Notes under the pieces: generated by a model | What the model saw: the letters and a program-made list of their open reading frames with translations, nothing else | Told to the model about the DNA's origin: nothing | Databases searched by the model: none | In this document: positions 15,228 through 23,035 of the stretch, one piece after another | Numbering within the stretch: the first letter of the stretch is position 1 | Layout of the letters: the number at the start of each line of letters is the position of its first letter | NCBI RefSeq assembly: GCF_029893965.1 | Contig: NZ_JARXXP010000040.1 | Span: 1-38,658, forward strand | Direction of reading: 5' to 3' | DNA from: Paenibacillus sp. PastM-3 | GTDB taxonomy: Bacteria > Bacillota > Bacilli > Paenibacillales > Paenibacillaceae | Length of the DNA stretch: 38,658 nucleotides | Position numbers and translations under genes: made by a program

Positions 15228-15461
15228 ATGTCAGGAGTGCTCAGCGGAAGTCCGAAGGACGAGCCGCTTCATTACGGGGAAATATATGACCTGTGGCAAT
15301 TTTTCGCCTCAGCCAAAATGGCATTATCCGCTTTTCAGACCTGCTGCTGCCGGCCTGGTTGTATGCAGCCAGGCCGCGGGTATGTCAATCCGTGAGGATC
15401 TCGGAGCCATGTACATGAAGTTCCATTCGTGCCTGTCTGAATATGAAACTGGTCACTTGAT
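15228..15461 (+). pseudogene. Remnant of a DUF3231 (coat-F-like) protein gene
   Basis: With a good Shine-Dalgarno (AAGGAGA, 8 nt), the frame reads MSGVLSGSPKDEPLHYGEIY then LWQFFASAKMALSAFQT, the usual DUF3231 N-terminus. At about 15340 it jumps to another frame that reads AAAGLVVCSQAAGMSIREDL then GAMYMKFHSCL, the usual C-terminal helices. Roughly 80 central residues are lost and the junction is out of frame, so the first frame ends 54 residues after the start. Family members are two-domain ferritin-like or coat-F-like proteins in spore formers. A terminator follows at once. Confidence 0.8.
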
Positions 15462-15486
15462 AATCCTGCGCAAGCAGGATTTTTTG
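15462..15486 (+). terminator. Terminator of the DUF3231 remnant
   Basis: AATCCTGC-GCAA-GCAGGATT followed by TTTTG: an 8-bp stem with a 4-nt loop. Confidence 0.85.
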
Positions 15487-15556
15487 TATTCAGGCTATTT
15501 TTTTCCAGTTTCCCGCATATTCATTAAGACATGCCTTATTTGTGGAGATGTTGAAT

Positions 15557-16138
15557 ATGCGTTCAATTTTACGGTTTGCGGTTATCCTGCTGGGGAGCCT
15601 GCTTATTGCAGCTGCAACCAACTTTTTTCTAGTCCCCTACAAAATACTGGATGGCGGAGTAATCGGCATTGCCTTGATTATCAATTACATAACCGGCATC
15701 AAGATCGGACTGGCTGTTATCTGCTGCAGCCTCCCCATTTTCCTGCTCGCCTGGCTAAAAGAGCGGGATATTTTTTACAACAGCATAGCCGGCCTCTTAG
15801 TTTCCTCCTTTTTGATTGAGCTGCTCGCACCGCTTCAGTATTACTTTCTATATTATATCGAGATCGGCTCCATCTCCAGCGCAATCATCGGCGGCTTTAT
15901 TATGGGCAGCGGTCTCGGGCTGATGCTGCGCTATAAAGCCAGTACAGGCGGGACAGATCTGCTGGCCAAATTCATGAAACGCTATATCCCGCTTAATGTC
16001 GGGGTGCTTATTTTTCTGAGTGATATTGTGATTATCGGGGCGGGCGGGCTTCTGATTTCCAAGGAAACCTTCTTCCACTCCCTTCTCACCATTATAGCCG
16101 GTGGCGTAGCAACAGGATTATGGACTCTGGATAATTGA
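15557..16138 (+). CDS. YitT family membrane protein (DUF161)
   Basis: A 193-residue integral membrane protein with about five or six hydrophobic segments. The family pattern is visible as AAATNFFLVPYKILDGGVIGIA at the N-terminus and GLGLMLRYKASTGGTDLLAKF in the second half. The usual cytoplasmic DUF2179 domain of longer YitT proteins is missing, so this is the short type. The start at 15557 is chosen because GGAG lies 9 nt upstream; GTG 15 nt earlier would overlap that site. The transport substrate is unknown. It stands alone between a terminator and the ThrE-type exporter genes. Confidence 0.85.
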   Translation: MRSILRFAVILLGSLLIAAATNFFLVPYKILDGGVIGIALIINYITGIKIGLAVICCSLPIFLLAWLKERDIFYNSIAGLLVSSFLIELLAPLQYYFLYYIEIGSISSAIIGGFIMGSGLGLMLRYKASTGGTDLLAKFMKRYIPLNVGVLIFLSDIVIIGAGGLLISKETFFHSLLTIIAGGVATGLWTLDN

Positions 16139-16282
16139 AGGAGCCGGTCACTCCAGCAAAATAAATCAAAATTTTTCCGTTAAATTTTTTCTTTTTCCTG
16201 ACGGGGATGATTTAGGGTTGATCTTTTTCGGAATTGCGGCGACAATCGGATATATAACATTCCAGGGGAGGATCTAACGAAG

Positions 16283-17050
16283 TTGGACAGCACTAGCAAC
16301 AACAGTAACACTTCCGCGCATGACATCGTCGACCTGTGCCTGCTGGCCGGTAAAATCATGCTGCAAAGCGGGGCAGAAACCTACCGTGTGGAGGATACCA
16401 TGTCCCGGATGGCTGCAGCCTTGGGATTTCCGGGAGCCCACAGCTATGTGACCCCGACGGTAATCATGTTTACTACAAGCAGGACAGAGCCTGTAAAATT
16501 ATTCAGGATTGCGGAACGGACCACCGATCTGAAGAAAGTATCGGAGGTCAACGATATCTCCCGCCGGCTCAGTGAGCGCCAGCTGACAACAGCCGAAGCC
16601 CGCGAGCGCCTGGGGGCCGTGGATGATGCCGCCCATGCCTATCCGGCCTGGATGCAGATCGCCGCCGCTGCCGTGACCGGCTCCTGCTTCACTGTAATGT
16701 TCAAGGGCAGCCTCTGGGATGCGCTCCCGGCCCTGCTGGTTTCCGCACTGGGCTTTGCTGCAGCAACCTGGCTGCACCGGCTTGTCCAGATCCGGTTCTT
16801 CGCCGAGTTCTCCGCCTCCTTTCTGATCGGCCTGCTGGCTTTCCTGTCGGTCGGAGCCGGAATCGGCCAGGAAATGGATAAGATTATTATCGGCTCGGTA
16901 ATGCCGCTTGTTCCCGGGCTGCTTATTACGAACGCAGTCCGCGATCTGATGGCCGGCCATCTGGTTTCCGGCCTGTCCAAGGGGGCTGACGCCTTCCTGA
17001 CCGCGTTCGCCATCGGAACCGGCATCGGGCTTGTGCTGTCGCTTTTCTAA
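16283..17050 (+). CDS. Threonine/serine exporter family, large subunit (YjjP/ThrE N-terminal type, DUF1212)
   Basis: A 255-residue membrane protein homologous to the N-terminal half of Corynebacterium ThrE. A cytoplasmic segment (residues 1-115) has the conserved CLLAGKIMLQSGAETYRVED and a VTPTVIMFTT-type stretch, followed by five hydrophobic segments (about 120-255) with VPGLLITNAVRDLMAGH. Start is TTG, supported by GGGGAGG 11 nt upstream; no ATG with a better site lies nearby. It forms an operon with the small subunit 30 nt downstream. Known relatives export threonine, serine or small dicarboxylates; the substrate here is not determinable. Confidence 0.9.
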   Translation: MDSTSNNSNTSAHDIVDLCLLAGKIMLQSGAETYRVEDTMSRMAAALGFPGAHSYVTPTVIMFTTSRTEPVKLFRIAERTTDLKKVSEVNDISRRLSERQLTTAEARERLGAVDDAAHAYPAWMQIAAAAVTGSCFTVMFKGSLWDALPALLVSALGFAAATWLHRLVQIRFFAEFSASFLIGLLAFLSVGAGIGQEMDKIIIGSVMPLVPGLLITNAVRDLMAGHLVSGLSKGADAFLTAFAIGTGIGLVLSLF

Positions 17051-17080
17051 AATATACGCGGTGAAAGAGGTCTATCGTTC

Positions 17081-17503
17081 ATGATTCTGCAATTCGTTAC
17101 CAGCTTTTTCGCAGCTGCCGCCTTCTGCATTCTGTTCAATGCACCGGCACGGGCGCTGCTGCAGTGCGGGTTCGCCGGAATGATTGGCTGGGTGCTGTAT
17201 CTGGAGCTGGACAAGCAGCTCGATACGGTGGTCGCCACCTTCCTGGCTACCGTCGTTGTCGGGGTAATCAGCCAGTTCTTTGCCCGCACCTACAAAATGC
17301 CGGTCATCATCTTCAGCGTGGGCGGTATCATTCCGCTCGTCCCCGGCGGACTGGCTTATGATGCCATGCGCAAGTTTGTAGAGAACGACAATAATCAGGC
17401 GATTCAATACGGTGTACAGGCTCTGCTGCTCTCTGGCGCGATCGCTACCGGTCTGGTGCTCAGCGAGGTGCTGGGCCAGATGTTCCGCCGGAGAAGGATA
17501 TAG
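17081..17503 (+). CDS. Threonine/serine exporter family, small subunit (YjjB type, DUF3815)
   Basis: A 140-residue membrane protein with four or five hydrophobic segments, homologous to the C-terminal half of ThrE. Family pattern: LQCGFAGMIGWVLYL, then VVGVISQFFARTYKMPVIIF, then IIPLVPGGLAYDAMRKF. It ends in a basic FRRRRI tail. GTGAAAGAGG precedes the ATG. It is co-transcribed with the large subunit and closed by a strong terminator. The two halves together make one exporter, as in other bacteria with split ThrE systems. Confidence 0.9.
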   Translation: MILQFVTSFFAAAAFCILFNAPARALLQCGFAGMIGWVLYLELDKQLDTVVATFLATVVVGVISQFFARTYKMPVIIFSVGGIIPLVPGGLAYDAMRKFVENDNNQAIQYGVQALLLSGAIATGLVLSEVLGQMFRRRRI

Positions 17504-17512
17504 CTACACGCA

Positions 17513-17566
17513 AATAAGTCCGCCTGCAGGCAGGGAATACTCCCCGGCTGCAGGCGGACTTTATTC
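17513..17566. terminator. Bidirectional terminator between the exporter and GNAT genes
   Basis: AAGTCCGCCTGCAG pairs with CTGCAGGCGGACTT, then TATTCGG on the plus strand and ATTTGCG on the minus strand. It closes the convergent genes. Confidence 0.8.
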
Positions 17567-17601
17567 GGGTTTGCTGTCTAAATGGCTGCAACTGCTTCCG
17601 T

Positions 17602-18132
17602 TCAGATCGAAGCCTGCCCTATAATCTTCTGATAGCTGGCGATATCCAGCCATCTGCCAAATTTATGGCCGATTTCTCTGAACAGGGCACTCTGCTCATA
17701 GCCGTGTCTAGTGAACAAGCGGCGGCTGGGCTCATTATCTGCGCAAACGGTGGCGACAAGCACGTGGAATCGGAGTTCGGCCGCTTTTTGCTCAATAAAC
17801 TTTAGCGCTTGACCACCTATGCCCTGCCCGCCGCATCCCGGCTGCAGATAGATGCTGATCTCACCGGATGTATCATAGGCCTGCTTGTTCTTATGTCTGG
17901 CAATCAGCACATACCCCGCCAAGCTGCCATTCTGCAGGATGGCATATGATTTATAGCGCGGATCACCGCTTAACACCGACTGTCTCATTTCCTCCAGCGT
18001 CTGAGGCTCAGTATGAAACGAAATGGTCGTATTCAGCACATAATAATTATAAATATCCAGCACACCGGCCAGATGCTCCTCTGTGATCTCCACAAAAGCC
18101 AGACCACCCGTAGCGATTGCTCTTTCCCCCAC
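17602..18132 (-). CDS. GNAT family N-acetyltransferase (phosphinothricin acetyltransferase-like)
   Basis: A 176-residue GNAT enzyme. The N-terminal DIYNYYVLNTTISF and EEMRQSVLSGDPRYKSY match the PAT/MnaT subfamily, and the acetyl-CoA motif is seen in IYLQPGCGGQGIGGQALKF. The C-terminus has NEPSRRLFTRHGYEQSALFR. Relatives acetylate phosphinothricin, methionine sulfoximine or other amino acids; the substrate here is not known. Start is GTG, with GGGAGG 7 nt upstream inside the end of the antiporter gene. Only 2 nt separate it from that stop codon, so the two are translationally linked. Confidence 0.88.
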   Translation of the reverse strand: MGERAIATGGLAFVEITEEHLAGVLDIYNYYVLNTTISFHTEPQTLEEMRQSVLSGDPRYKSYAILQNGSLAGYVLIARHKNKQAYDTSGEISIYLQPGCGGQGIGGQALKFIEQKAAELRFHVLVATVCADNEPSRRLFTRHGYEQSALFREIGHKFGRWLDIASYQKIIGQASI

Positions 18133-18134
18133 AG

Positions 18135-20159
18135 TTAATCCTCCCAGATTGATGTCTCTAATTGATCTACGAACCGCCGCAGCCTGCCGGCAATCTTGAG
18201 ATTGATCGCCCCGGTCTGGTACATCTGCTGCACCGTGTCACGCTGCTCCTGGATTGCCTTTAGCTTCAGCTCCAGCTTCTGATCGTCAATTACCCCGTCT
18301 TTGCTCCAGCCTTCGCCCTGTTCCAGGCGTGATTCAATTTGTTCATACTTATTAATAACCCGCTGCGCCGCTTCACGGTTCTCTGCGTTGATGCCGCTGC
18401 TGACGGCACTGACTGCCGCCTGGCACATGGCGATCTTGGCTTTGCGGGCTTCTTCGGCATTCTGGATGGCCTGCCGCCCCTCTTCACTGCCCAGCCGTCC
18501 GGTAAACAAGCCGGAGAACAGCCGCTGGAGCTCGGTAAGTGAATACTTCACATGTGTATCAAAACGCTGGCACAGAATGGACTCCGTATGATCCAGCATT
18601 TCCTCCATCTTCACTGCGACGGGTGCAGGAATGGTCCCGTTCTCCGTCATCCGCCGCAGCTCGGTCCGCTCCGCCTCAAGTCCGCTGAGCCGGGCTTCAA
18701 CGCTCAGACGGCGCATTTTCTCGGCTGCCGGATCGTTATCTGCCCTGAGCGCACAAATGCGGTCAATCTTGTCGGTGAACTCCAGCAGGGCAGGCTGGTT
18801 CGCACGTTCACCTGTCTCGGTGACCAGACTGCGCAGCATGCTCATCCCGGCATCAATGACTACCGATCTTGCAGCCAGTTCGGGATTCCCTCTGCCCGGT
18901 GCCTGGAGAACCGTTTCTTCTTCTTCGCCTGCCAGAATCGGAAGCAGGATGCTGGCAATGACAAGCGACATCAGAATGACGCCTGCAGCCAGCGCGATAA
19001 TGAGATCACGTTCCGGAAATGGCGTTCCGTCTCCAAGAGCCAGCGGTATCGAAAAAGCCCCCGCCAGTGTAACGGCTCCCCGTACTCCGGAAATAGAGGT
19101 AATCAGCAGGGATTTGAGCGGTGTCCGTTTCTCTTTAAACCTTAGACTTTCAATCAGGGAATAGAGATAGACCCAGACAAAGCGCAGCACGATCAAAAGT
19201 GCGGTAATTACCATAACATAACCGAACACCATGAAATTATTAACCGACTCATCCCGGTAAATGACCTCAACTACATCCGGCACCGACACCCCAAGGATGA
19301 GAAAGACCAGACCATTTAGGACAAACAGCAGCACCGACCAGGTACTGGCCGACACAAGCTGAAGTTTATATTGCGGTGAAGCCGCCCGGTCCTTCTCAAT
19401 CGCATAGACTACACCGCCGGCGACAACAGCAAGGATACCGGATACCCCAATCTCCTCGCTGATCAGGTAGATGATAAAGGGAGTAAGAATCTGCAGCAGC
19501 ACATGCATGGTAACGTCCTCCATGCCGAAGCGGCGCAGAAAAACGCTCATACGGATCAGCAGAAAAGACAACACCGCTCCCAGCAGCAGACCGCCTGCTG
19601 CAATCAGCACAAAGCTTAATGCCGCTTTGGGCAGTGAGAACACGCCGGTAACTGCAGCGGCAATCGCAAACTTGAAGGCGACCAGACCGGAGGCGTCATT
19701 CATCAGCGATTCTCCCTCCAGAATCCGGTGGATGCTGCCCGGCAGATGCACCCTTCCGGCCAGCGAGCTGACCGCAACTGCATCGGTCGGCGACAGGATG
19801 GCCGCCAGTGCAAAGGCTGCCGCCAGCGGAATAGACGGAATCATCCAGTTGATCGCGTATCCCGCCACAATAACGGTCACAAAGACCAGGCCAAGTGCCA
19901 GCAGCAGAATCGGTGCCCGCAAATTCCACAGCTCGCCGCGCGGCGTCCGCCTGCCGTCATTGAACAGAAGCGGGGCAATAAACAGCACAAAGAAAAGCTC
20001 AGGTTCAAAATGCATATGTATCCCCGTCGGGAACAGTGCCGCAATGACACCAAGCCCGATCTGGATCAGGGGAATCGGCACAAATGGAATGAACCTGTTC
20101 ACAACATTGGATAACGCAATCAGTCCCAGCAGTAAAAGCACGGCAAGAAAAGTATCCAA
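18135..20159 (-). CDS. Na+/H+ antiporter, CPA1 family (NhaP/YjcE-like)
   Basis: A 674-residue protein. Residues 1-410 carry about twelve hydrophobic segments of the monovalent cation/proton antiporter-1 fold, including FVLFIAPLLFNDGRR, AILSPTDAVAVSS (the conserved transport Asp) and ILEGESLMNDASGLVAFK (the ND motif). Residues 415-674 are a charged, helical cytoplasmic tail rich in Glu, Arg and Gln, as in long bacterial CPA1 members. It exchanges Na+ or K+ for H+ across the membrane. Start is TTG with CGGAG about 10 nt upstream; an overlapping ATG is out of frame. It forms an operon with the following GNAT gene. Confidence 0.92.
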   Translation of the reverse strand: MDTFLAVLLLLGLIALSNVVNRFIPFVPIPLIQIGLGVIAALFPTGIHMHFEPELFFVLFIAPLLFNDGRRTPRGELWNLRAPILLLALGLVFVTVIVAGYAINWMIPSIPLAAAFALAAILSPTDAVAVSSLAGRVHLPGSIHRILEGESLMNDASGLVAFKFAIAAAVTGVFSLPKAALSFVLIAAGGLLLGAVLSFLLIRMSVFLRRFGMEDVTMHVLLQILTPFIIYLISEEIGVSGILAVVAGGVVYAIEKDRAASPQYKLQLVSASTWSVLLFVLNGLVFLILGVSVPDVVEVIYRDESVNNFMVFGYVMVITALLIVLRFVWVYLYSLIESLRFKEKRTPLKSLLITSISGVRGAVTLAGAFSIPLALGDGTPFPERDLIIALAAGVILMSLVIASILLPILAGEEEETVLQAPGRGNPELAARSVVIDAGMSMLRSLVTETGERANQPALLEFTDKIDRICALRADNDPAAEKMRRLSVEARLSGLEAERTELRRMTENGTIPAPVAVKMEEMLDHTESILCQRFDTHVKYSLTELQRLFSGLFTGRLGSEEGRQAIQNAEEARKAKIAMCQAAVSAVSSGINAENREAAQRVINKYEQIESRLEQGEGWSKDGVIDDQKLELKLKAIQEQRDTVQQMYQTGAINLKIAGRLRRFVDQLETSIWED

Positions 20160-20206
20160 GCTGCATCAGCTCCGATCCCAATGATTTTTTCACCTTATTA
20201 TATCCC

Positions 20207-20241
20207 GAAAGAAGGCATAACCGCATCACCCGGTTATGCCT
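20207..20241 (-). terminator. Terminator of the VOC-family gene
   Basis: On the minus strand AGGCATAACC pairs perfectly with GGTTATGCCT, followed by TCTTTCGGG. Confidence 0.7.
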
Positions 20242-20343
20242 CCTGCAATCTAATTATTTCTTCAGCGTATCCGGATCAGGATTCCGATACAACGGTGAAC
20301 CGTTCGCCGACATGCTCCGGTTGTTCTATCTCAGTTCCTCCTG

Positions 20344-21207
20344 TTAGTTCTGCACGATTAAATGAATCCCGATATTCCATGGATCTGTTAGAACGGCTCC
20401 GTCTGCCGTCTCCCTCACTTCATATCCGGCCTCGCGCACCCGCCTAGCTGCAGCCGCAATCTCCTGTCTGTCAGGCAGCAGCAGGGTGAAGTAATCGATT
20501 CCCGGGGCACTCTGCGGAGTCGCCGGCGCACCCTGGCCGGCCCAGACATTTAGCCCAATATGGTGATGATACCCGCCGGCCGAGATGAACAGTGCCGAAT
20601 TCCCGTAACGGGTGGTTGGCTCAAAGCCAAGCGCAGCCACATAAAATTTCTCCGCTTCCGCAAGGCTGCCTACATGAAAATGCACATGCCCGATTACAGT
20701 TCCTGCAGGCAGCCCGTTCCACGTTAAGCCTTCCGAAGCGGCCAGCAATCCGTCCACATCCACGGGATCAGTTGTCATAATGTAATCTCCGGCAGCATCA
20801 CGCTTCCACGTATCCCGCGGGCGGTCCCGGTAAAGTTCTATCCCGTTATCGTCAGGGTCCTGAATATAGAGCGCTTCGCTTACCAGATGGTCACCCTGCC
20901 CTACCTCTATGTCCGAAGCGATCAGATTGCGAAGCACCAGGCCCAGACTAGGACGGTCCGGAAGCAGGATGGCGAAGTGGTACAATCCTGCCTGCTTGCG
21001 GCTTAACACCTGCGGGTGTTCAATCTCCCGCAGCACCAGCAGCACCCGCTGCCCGTCCGCTGTCAATTCTGCTTCCCGCCCGTTTTGGCGCAAAACCTGC
21101 AATCCGATCACATTCTGATAAAAAGCGAGCGACCGCTCAAGATTGCTTACTCTAATCTGAACCAGACCAATCTGTGTATCCTCATGCAAAACTGCTGTTG
21201 CCGTCAT
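20344..21207 (-). CDS. VOC-family (glyoxalase/extradiol dioxygenase-like) protein, CatE-like
   Basis: A 287-residue protein with two vicinal-oxygen-chelate domains (about 10-130 and 165-287). It resembles the catechol-2,3-dioxygenase family of Bacillales (CatE/YfiE). The C-terminal domain has the metal-ligand pattern GHVHFHVG and GGYHHHIGLNVW; the third acidic ligand is less clear because the end reads GIHLIVQN. The N-terminal domain retains ADGQRVLLVLRE and DDNGIELYRD. The ribosome-binding site is CAGGAGG, 8 nt upstream of ATG. Expression is from a strong promoter with an operator that recurs before the rrf2-type gene. Relatives detoxify catechol-type compounds; actual activity is inference. 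Confidence 0.85.
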   Translation of the reverse strand: MTATAVLHEDTQIGLVQIRVSNLERSLAFYQNVIGLQVLRQNGREAELTADGQRVLLVLREIEHPQVLSRKQAGLYHFAILLPDRPSLGLVLRNLIASDIEVGQGDHLVSEALYIQDPDDNGIELYRDRPRDTWKRDAAGDYIMTTDPVDVDGLLAASEGLTWNGLPAGTVIGHVHFHVGSLAEAEKFYVAALGFEPTTRYGNSALFISAGGYHHHIGLNVWAGQGAPATPQSAPGIDYFTLLLPDRQEIAAAARRVREAGYEVRETADGAVLTDPWNIGIHLIVQN

Positions 21208-21292
21208 GGTAAACCCCTCCTGAAATAGCCGCTTCCGTATAATCCGGTATTCTACGGCTTAGTGTTAACCTCAGCTACTATTGCCATGCACT

Positions 21293-21311
21293 TGTAACTG
21301 TTACCGTTACA
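21293..21311. promoter_or_regulatory. Predicted Rrf2-type operator in the VOC gene leader
   Basis: TGTAAC-TGTTACC-GTTACA is a 6-7-6 inverted repeat just downstream of the predicted start site. The same architecture stands over the rrf2-type promoter (TGCAAC-TATAATA-GTTACA). Confidence 0.65.
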
Positions 21312-21325
21312 CTTTAACTAACTTT

Positions 21326-21354
21326 AGTATAGTTGCAACCTAAAAGTTTGTCAA
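21326..21354 (-). promoter_or_regulatory. Strong sigma-A-like promoter of the VOC gene
   Basis: On the minus strand TTGACA (21354-21349), 17-bp spacer, TATACT (21331-21326). The spacer ends in GTTGCAAC, another half-site of the operator type. Confidence 0.8.
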
Positions 21355-21393
21355 TTACTTTCATGAGATGCGATCTGATCATTTTGGTGTATC

Positions 21394-21426
21394 CAAAAAA
21401 AGACCCCGCGGACGTCCGGCAGGGTC
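21394..21426 (-). terminator. Minus-strand terminator at the end of the duplicated element
   Basis: GACCCTGCCGGACGTCCGCGGGGTC folds as an outer GACCC/GGGTC and inner CGGAC/GTCCG stem and is followed by seven T residues on the minus strand. It ends any transcript running from the rrf2-type gene or from within 21430-21730. Confidence 0.75.
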
Positions 21427-21626
21427 AAAGTCTATTATAAGGGGTCATGTGATTACTATAATGCCCGAAGCTTAAAATCACATGAACCTTAGGTAAAGGT
21501 TTGATAAAAAGAATATTCAATCTGTTACATAAACAAATAGACCCTGCCGAGGCACGACAGGATCTAACGATAATGCATCCACTGGGGGGTGGAGACCTCA
21601 ACTATACTACCCAAACCTTAAAATCA
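21402..21626 (-). repeat. Two diverged tandem copies of a structured intergenic element
   Basis: A 26-nt motif at 21455-21480 recurs at 21601-21626 with 22 of 26 bases identical (minus-strand core TGATTTTAAG, then TT, then GGG). Each copy is accompanied by a 25-nt hairpin of GACCC...CAGG(G/A)TC type, at 21402-21426 and 21540-21564. In copy 1 the motif is enclosed by a perfect 9-bp inverted repeat CATGTGATT/AATCACATG; copy 2 instead has CCAC/GTGG and GGAT/ATCC pairings nearby. No coding frame explains it. It could be an RNA element, a riboswitch-like tandem, or the ends of a lost mobile element. Confidence 0.55.
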
Positions 21627-21732
21627 GATAAAATCCTGCTGAAAGCCAACTTAAATTTAGAAAATGTCACATTTTTGCTACAATTACTTTTAGAGTAATT
21701 TGATAAAGGCCGAAACATGGTTACAGCCTCTA

Positions 21733-22155
21733 TCAGACAGCCGGGATCTGGTCCACAATCTGATCGAGCGTAACCTCCTGCAGCACCTTCTCCATTGCCT
21801 TCTGGGCCATGGAAAAGACCGGCACAATCGCACCTGCGATATTCTTGCCGACAGGACACTCCGGATTAGGATGATCGTGCACGGAGAACAAGCTGTCTTC
21901 CTCTACAGCATTTACGGCCCGGTATATATCCAGAAGAGTAATGTCTGCCGCACTGCGCGTAAGCTTGGCACCTGCCACACCTGGCCGGACCTCCACCAGT
22001 CCGGCCTTGTTCAGCATGCCGGTAAGCCGCCGGATGACCACCGGATTTGTGTTCACACTGCCGGCAATCCATTCGGATGTGCTCTTGCCTTCCTTATTGC
22101 TGTCGATTAACGTCAAAATATGAATAGCAACCGCAAATCGGGTGCTGATGTTCAT
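21733..22155 (-). CDS. Rrf2-family transcriptional regulator (YwnA-like)
   Basis: A 140-residue Rrf2/BadM regulator. It begins MNISTRFAVAIHILTLID; the winged helix covers about 1-80 with the recognition region VNTNPVVIRRLTGMLNKAGLVE and the wing RPGVAGAKLTR. A dimerisation helix follows (VFSMAQKAMEKVLQEVTL). The three-cysteine Fe-S ligand set of IscR/NsrR is absent; only Cys in NPECPVG is seen, so it is not an iron-sulfur sensor of that type. The start at 22155 has AAAGGAGAG 6 nt upstream; an in-frame ATG 30 nt earlier does not. Its promoter carries an operator matching the one before the VOC gene, suggesting autoregulation and control of that neighbour. Confidence 0.88.
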   Translation of the reverse strand: MNISTRFAVAIHILTLIDSNKEGKSTSEWIAGSVNTNPVVIRRLTGMLNKAGLVEVRPGVAGAKLTRSAADITLLDIYRAVNAVEEDSLFSVHDHPNPECPVGKNIAGAIVPVFSMAQKAMEKVLQEVTLDQIVDQIPAV

Positions 22156-22195
22156 GGGTATCTCTCCTTTGAAGCCTTCAGACAAAAGCTATAGA

Positions 22196-22231
22196 TGCAA
22201 CTATAATAGTTACATTTCAGACAGATGTCAA
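22196..22231 (-). promoter_or_regulatory. Promoter and predicted operator of the rrf2-type gene
   Basis: TTGACA (22231-22226), 17 bp, TATTAT (22208-22203) on the minus strand. The inverted repeat TGCAAC-TATAATA-GTTACA (22196-22214) covers the -10 element. The -35 lies in the last codons of the preceding HEAT-like gene. Confidence 0.75.
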
Positions 22232-23035
22232 TCCTGCCAGCAGCTCTTCCACCCGCCCGGGATACTTTTTGGATAGCCTGGCCTTGGACAGGTTGCTCTT
22301 CACAATTCTGATCATCCGTTCATCACCACTTGCCGCGAGCCTGCCCAGCAGGGCGAAGCCCGCTTCCGGTTCAGCGGCTACGAACAGGCTCAGGCTATAT
22401 TCCAGCCCCTTGGACAATACCCGGAATTGTTCGGAATCATAGGCGGCCGATCGACCTTTCAGGATTCCATCTGTGATTTCTGCAGCCAAATTCAGACTGT
22501 ATTGTGCCTGATCCCCGGATTTGAGCAGCGGCGGATGAGCCAGACCAGCCAGAAAGGCACGCTGTTCCAGCATCGTTGCCTCCGGCCGCCAGCTGTCCAG
22601 CAGCTCCTGCAGCTCAGAGAAATTATACTCGCCAACATACTGCAGTCCGATTGCAGCCGCCTCACGGATCCGCCACCTGGTATCGTTCATTGCCCGTTTA
22701 AGCATCAGCTTAATCCGGTCTCGCCGATGGCTGTCCGCAAAAGAATATTGGACAGCACAAGCCTGTACAGCACAGAACGGCAAATATTCGCCGGGATCTT
22801 CCGCCCATTCGATCAACAGAATCCATGTCGTATCCGATATTTCCGCTCCAGCATACCCGCGGGCGAACCGGGCAGCCAGCTCCAGATTGGCCCGCGGTCC
22901 GGGCAGACCGCTGCGGCTCTGCAAGTATTCCTCCAGCAGAGGCCAGCTCTCCCGGTTTTGAGTCCACTCTTGTAATGGTACGGTATCCTCCTGCTTATCC
23001 CGCATATCCATCATCCCTTCACGAAATTTTATCAC
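22217..23035 (-). CDS. HEAT-repeat-like protein of unknown function
   Basis: A protein of up to 272 residues, almost entirely helical. The central part contains HEAT-type helices such as DTRWRIREAAAIGLQYVG, with paired Arg/Ala positions typical of DNA-alkylation-repair-like and PBS-lyase-like repeats. No catalytic motif is visible. Two starts are possible: GTG at 23035, whose GTGA overlaps the stop of the upstream gene, or ATG at 23005 with GAAGGG about 8 nt upstream. It is the last gene of a two-gene unit with the DJ-1/PfpI gene. Function unknown; a protein-protein interaction scaffold is the safest reading. Confidence 0.75.
   Translation of the reverse strand: MIKFREGMMDMRDKQEDTVPLQEWTQNRESWPLLEEYLQSRSGLPGPRANLELAARFARGYAGAEISDTTWILLIEWAEDPGEYLPFCAVQACAVQYSFADSHRRDRIKLMLKRAMNDTRWRIREAAAIGLQYVGEYNFSELQELLDSWRPEATMLEQRAFLAGLAHPPLLKSGDQAQYSLNLAAEITDGILKGRSAAYDSEQFRVLSKGLEYSLSLFVAAEPEAGFALLGRLAASGDERMIRIVKSNLSKARLSKKYPGRVEELLAGLTSV

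Noticed and set aside
15220..15819. 199-aa plus-strand ORF overlapping the YitT gene
   Set aside because: Its first part is the C-terminal frame of the DUF3231 remnant and the rest is an out-of-frame reading of yitT across a terminator.
20244..20340. Tiny gene after the VOC gene
   Set aside because: AGGAGG is present on the minus strand, but the codon at the right distance is ATA and the frames that look coding-like (18-20 residues) are disjoint; too short to support.
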